Positions 32,035 to 32,692 of a stretch of DNA of 32,692 nt are shown piece after piece. The stretch lies in assembly GCA_025352405.1 (NCBI GenBank), contig JANXTM010000027.1:1-32692 (forward strand), in the 5' to 3' direction. This stretch comes from Polaromonas sp. (GTDB lineage: Bacteria; Pseudomonadota; Gammaproteobacteria; Burkholderiales; Burkholderiaceae_C). Under the pieces are notes generated by a model, which saw nothing but the letters and a program-made list of their open reading frames with translations, made no database searches and was not told the DNA's origin. How positions within the stretch are numbered: the first letter of the stretch is position 1; the number at the start of each line of letters is the position of its first letter. Made by a program: the position numbers and the translations under genes.

Positions 32035-32057
32035 TTCCGTCTCCAGTTTGAGAGCAG

Positions 32058-32092
32058 CCAGCCGCCTCATGGCACCATGGGGCGGCTTTTTC
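32058..32092 (+). terminator. Rho-independent terminator after the dienelactone-hydrolase-like gene
   Basis: AGCCGCC (32060-32066) pairs with GGCGGCT (32081-32087). The stem continues inward with a T-G wobble and CATGG/CCATG, giving a 13-bp stem with a 2-base loop, followed by TTTTTC. It begins 25 bases after the stop codon. Confidence 0.9.
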
Positions 32093-32108
32093 ATACCTGT
32101 TGGGTGAA

Positions 32109-32126
32109 CACGCTTGACACGCTTGA
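32109..32126. repeat. Tandem 9-base repeat upstream of the ZIP transporter gene
   Basis: CACGCTTGA occurs twice without a gap at 32109-32117 and 32118-32126, about 100 bases before the transporter ATG. The junction creates TTGACA, a perfect -35 hexamer, but no good -10 box lies 16-18 bases further on. Tandem half-sites at this place could bind a regulator; this is inferred. Confidence 0.4.
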
Positions 32127-32223
32127 TAAGATGAAAAACGTTCCGGCATCGCCATCTGCGCTGAACCGAGATTTCCAACAATAAATAAGGGCTCTTGCCC
32201 AACAAATACGGGGGCAACTAGCT

Positions 32224-32692
32224 ATGACTTTAATAGCAATTCTAATCGGTACGCTGACCGCTGGTATCGGAAGCGTCTGGCTGGCCGCTTTTCTGAGCTT
32301 TGGGGTGCTGGCCCGCTACACCCAACACATGCTCAGCCTGGCTGCCGGTGCTTTGCTGGCAACCGCCTTTATGCACCTTCTGCCCGAGGCCTTTGAGAGC
32401 CAGGCTGGCCCGAAGGCCCTGTTCGGCACCTTGCTCGTTGGCCTCGTGTTTTTCTTTTTGCTCGACAAGGCCGAGTTGTGGCACCACGGGCATGAGCATC
32501 ATCAAGACCTTCAAGGCGACGCGCCCCACCCGCATGAACATGCCCACCATCACCACAGCCAGGGCCCCGCCCGCAGCGGCAGCTGGGCCGTGCTCACGGG
32601 CGACAGCGTTCACTGTTTTGGCGACGGCATCCTGATTGCCTCGGCCTTTGTGGCCGACATGCGTCTGGGCGTGGTCGCGGCGCTGGCCGTGC
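32224..32692 (+). CDS. ZIP-family divalent metal transporter, N-terminal part
   Basis: The frame from ATG 32224 stays open to the end of the window (156 complete codons). It begins MTLIAILIGTLTAGIGSVWLAAFL, followed by a second helix AAGALLATAFMHLLPEAFE and a third GTLLVGLVFFFLLDKAEL. A loop then holds about a dozen His residues (HHGHEHH, HPHEHAHHHH). The next helix starts GDSVHCFGDGILIASAF, the ZIP motif with metal-site His and Asp. ZIP proteins bring zinc, iron or manganese into the cytoplasm, and the His-rich loop is typical of the zinc group. The C-terminal half is outside the window. Confidence 0.88.
   Translation, partial: MTLIAILIGTLTAGIGSVWLAAFLSFGVLARYTQHMLSLAAGALLATAFMHLLPEAFESQAGPKALFGTLLVGLVFFFLLDKAELWHHGHEHHQDLQGDAPHPHEHAHHHHSQGPARSGSWAVLTGDSVHCFGDGILIASAFVADMRLGVVAALAV

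Overview
The window looks like chromosome of a betaproteobacterium of order Burkholderiales, most likely family Comamonadaceae (Polaromonas/Rhodoferax/Limnohabitans-like). This is inferred from gene order and protein style: rpsP-rimM-trmD-rplS followed by a CoA pyrophosphatase and a CobD/CbiB-like membrane protein, the M48 peptidase-phhB-rsgA set, and the BPSS1780 / type II homoserine kinase / DUF2782 / polA neighbourhood. No tRNA, rRNA, CRISPR array, insertion sequence or phage gene was seen, and no gap between genes exceeds about 250 bases.

Layout. 1-2.2 kb: end of rpsP, then rimM, trmD and rplS (ribosome and tRNA maturation), closed by a strong terminator. 2.2-4.1 kb: CoA pyrophosphatase and a CobD/CbiB-like membrane protein. 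4.1-6.7 kb, minus strand: M48 membrane protease, pterin carbinolamine dehydratase and the GTPase RsgA, joined by 4-base overlaps. 6.7-9.6 kb: oligoribonuclease, then a DEAD-box helicase with a glycine/arginine-rich tail behind a 250-base structured leader. 9.7-12.7 kb, minus strand: a GntR regulator, an EctD-like Fe(II)/2-oxoglutarate dioxygenase and a Gfo/Idh/MocA dehydrogenase with a SAF domain. These form a compact module of unknown substrate, with a TGTATACA palindrome as probable operator. 12.8-15.7 kb: a kynurenine-formamidase-like hydrolase, a GMP reductase resembling the Firmicutes type, and an exported DUF1223-like protein. 15.7-24.2 kb: UvrD-family helicase, an exported TPR protein, a BPSS1780-family membrane protein, homoserine kinase, a DUF2782 protein and DNA polymerase I.

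The highlight is 24.4-31.0 kb, a complete retinal-based phototrophy cassette: a proton-pumping, predicted green-absorbing proteorhodopsin followed by crtE, crtI, crtB, crtY and blh. CrtE makes geranylgeranyl diphosphate, CrtB phytoene, CrtI lycopene, CrtY beta-carotene, and Blh cleaves beta-carotene to retinal, the chromophore of the rhodopsin. The five enzyme genes overlap each other and are probably translationally coupled. A 240-base spacer with a strong hairpin, a perfect 12-base palindrome and a hairpin masking the crtE ribosome binding site separates them from the rhodopsin gene. There is no idi gene and no ketolase or hydroxylase, so the cassette is dedicated to retinal and must draw its isoprenoid precursors from elsewhere in the genome.

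The window ends with a Tat-exported dienelactone-hydrolase-like protein and the start of a ZIP metal transporter with a histidine-rich loop.
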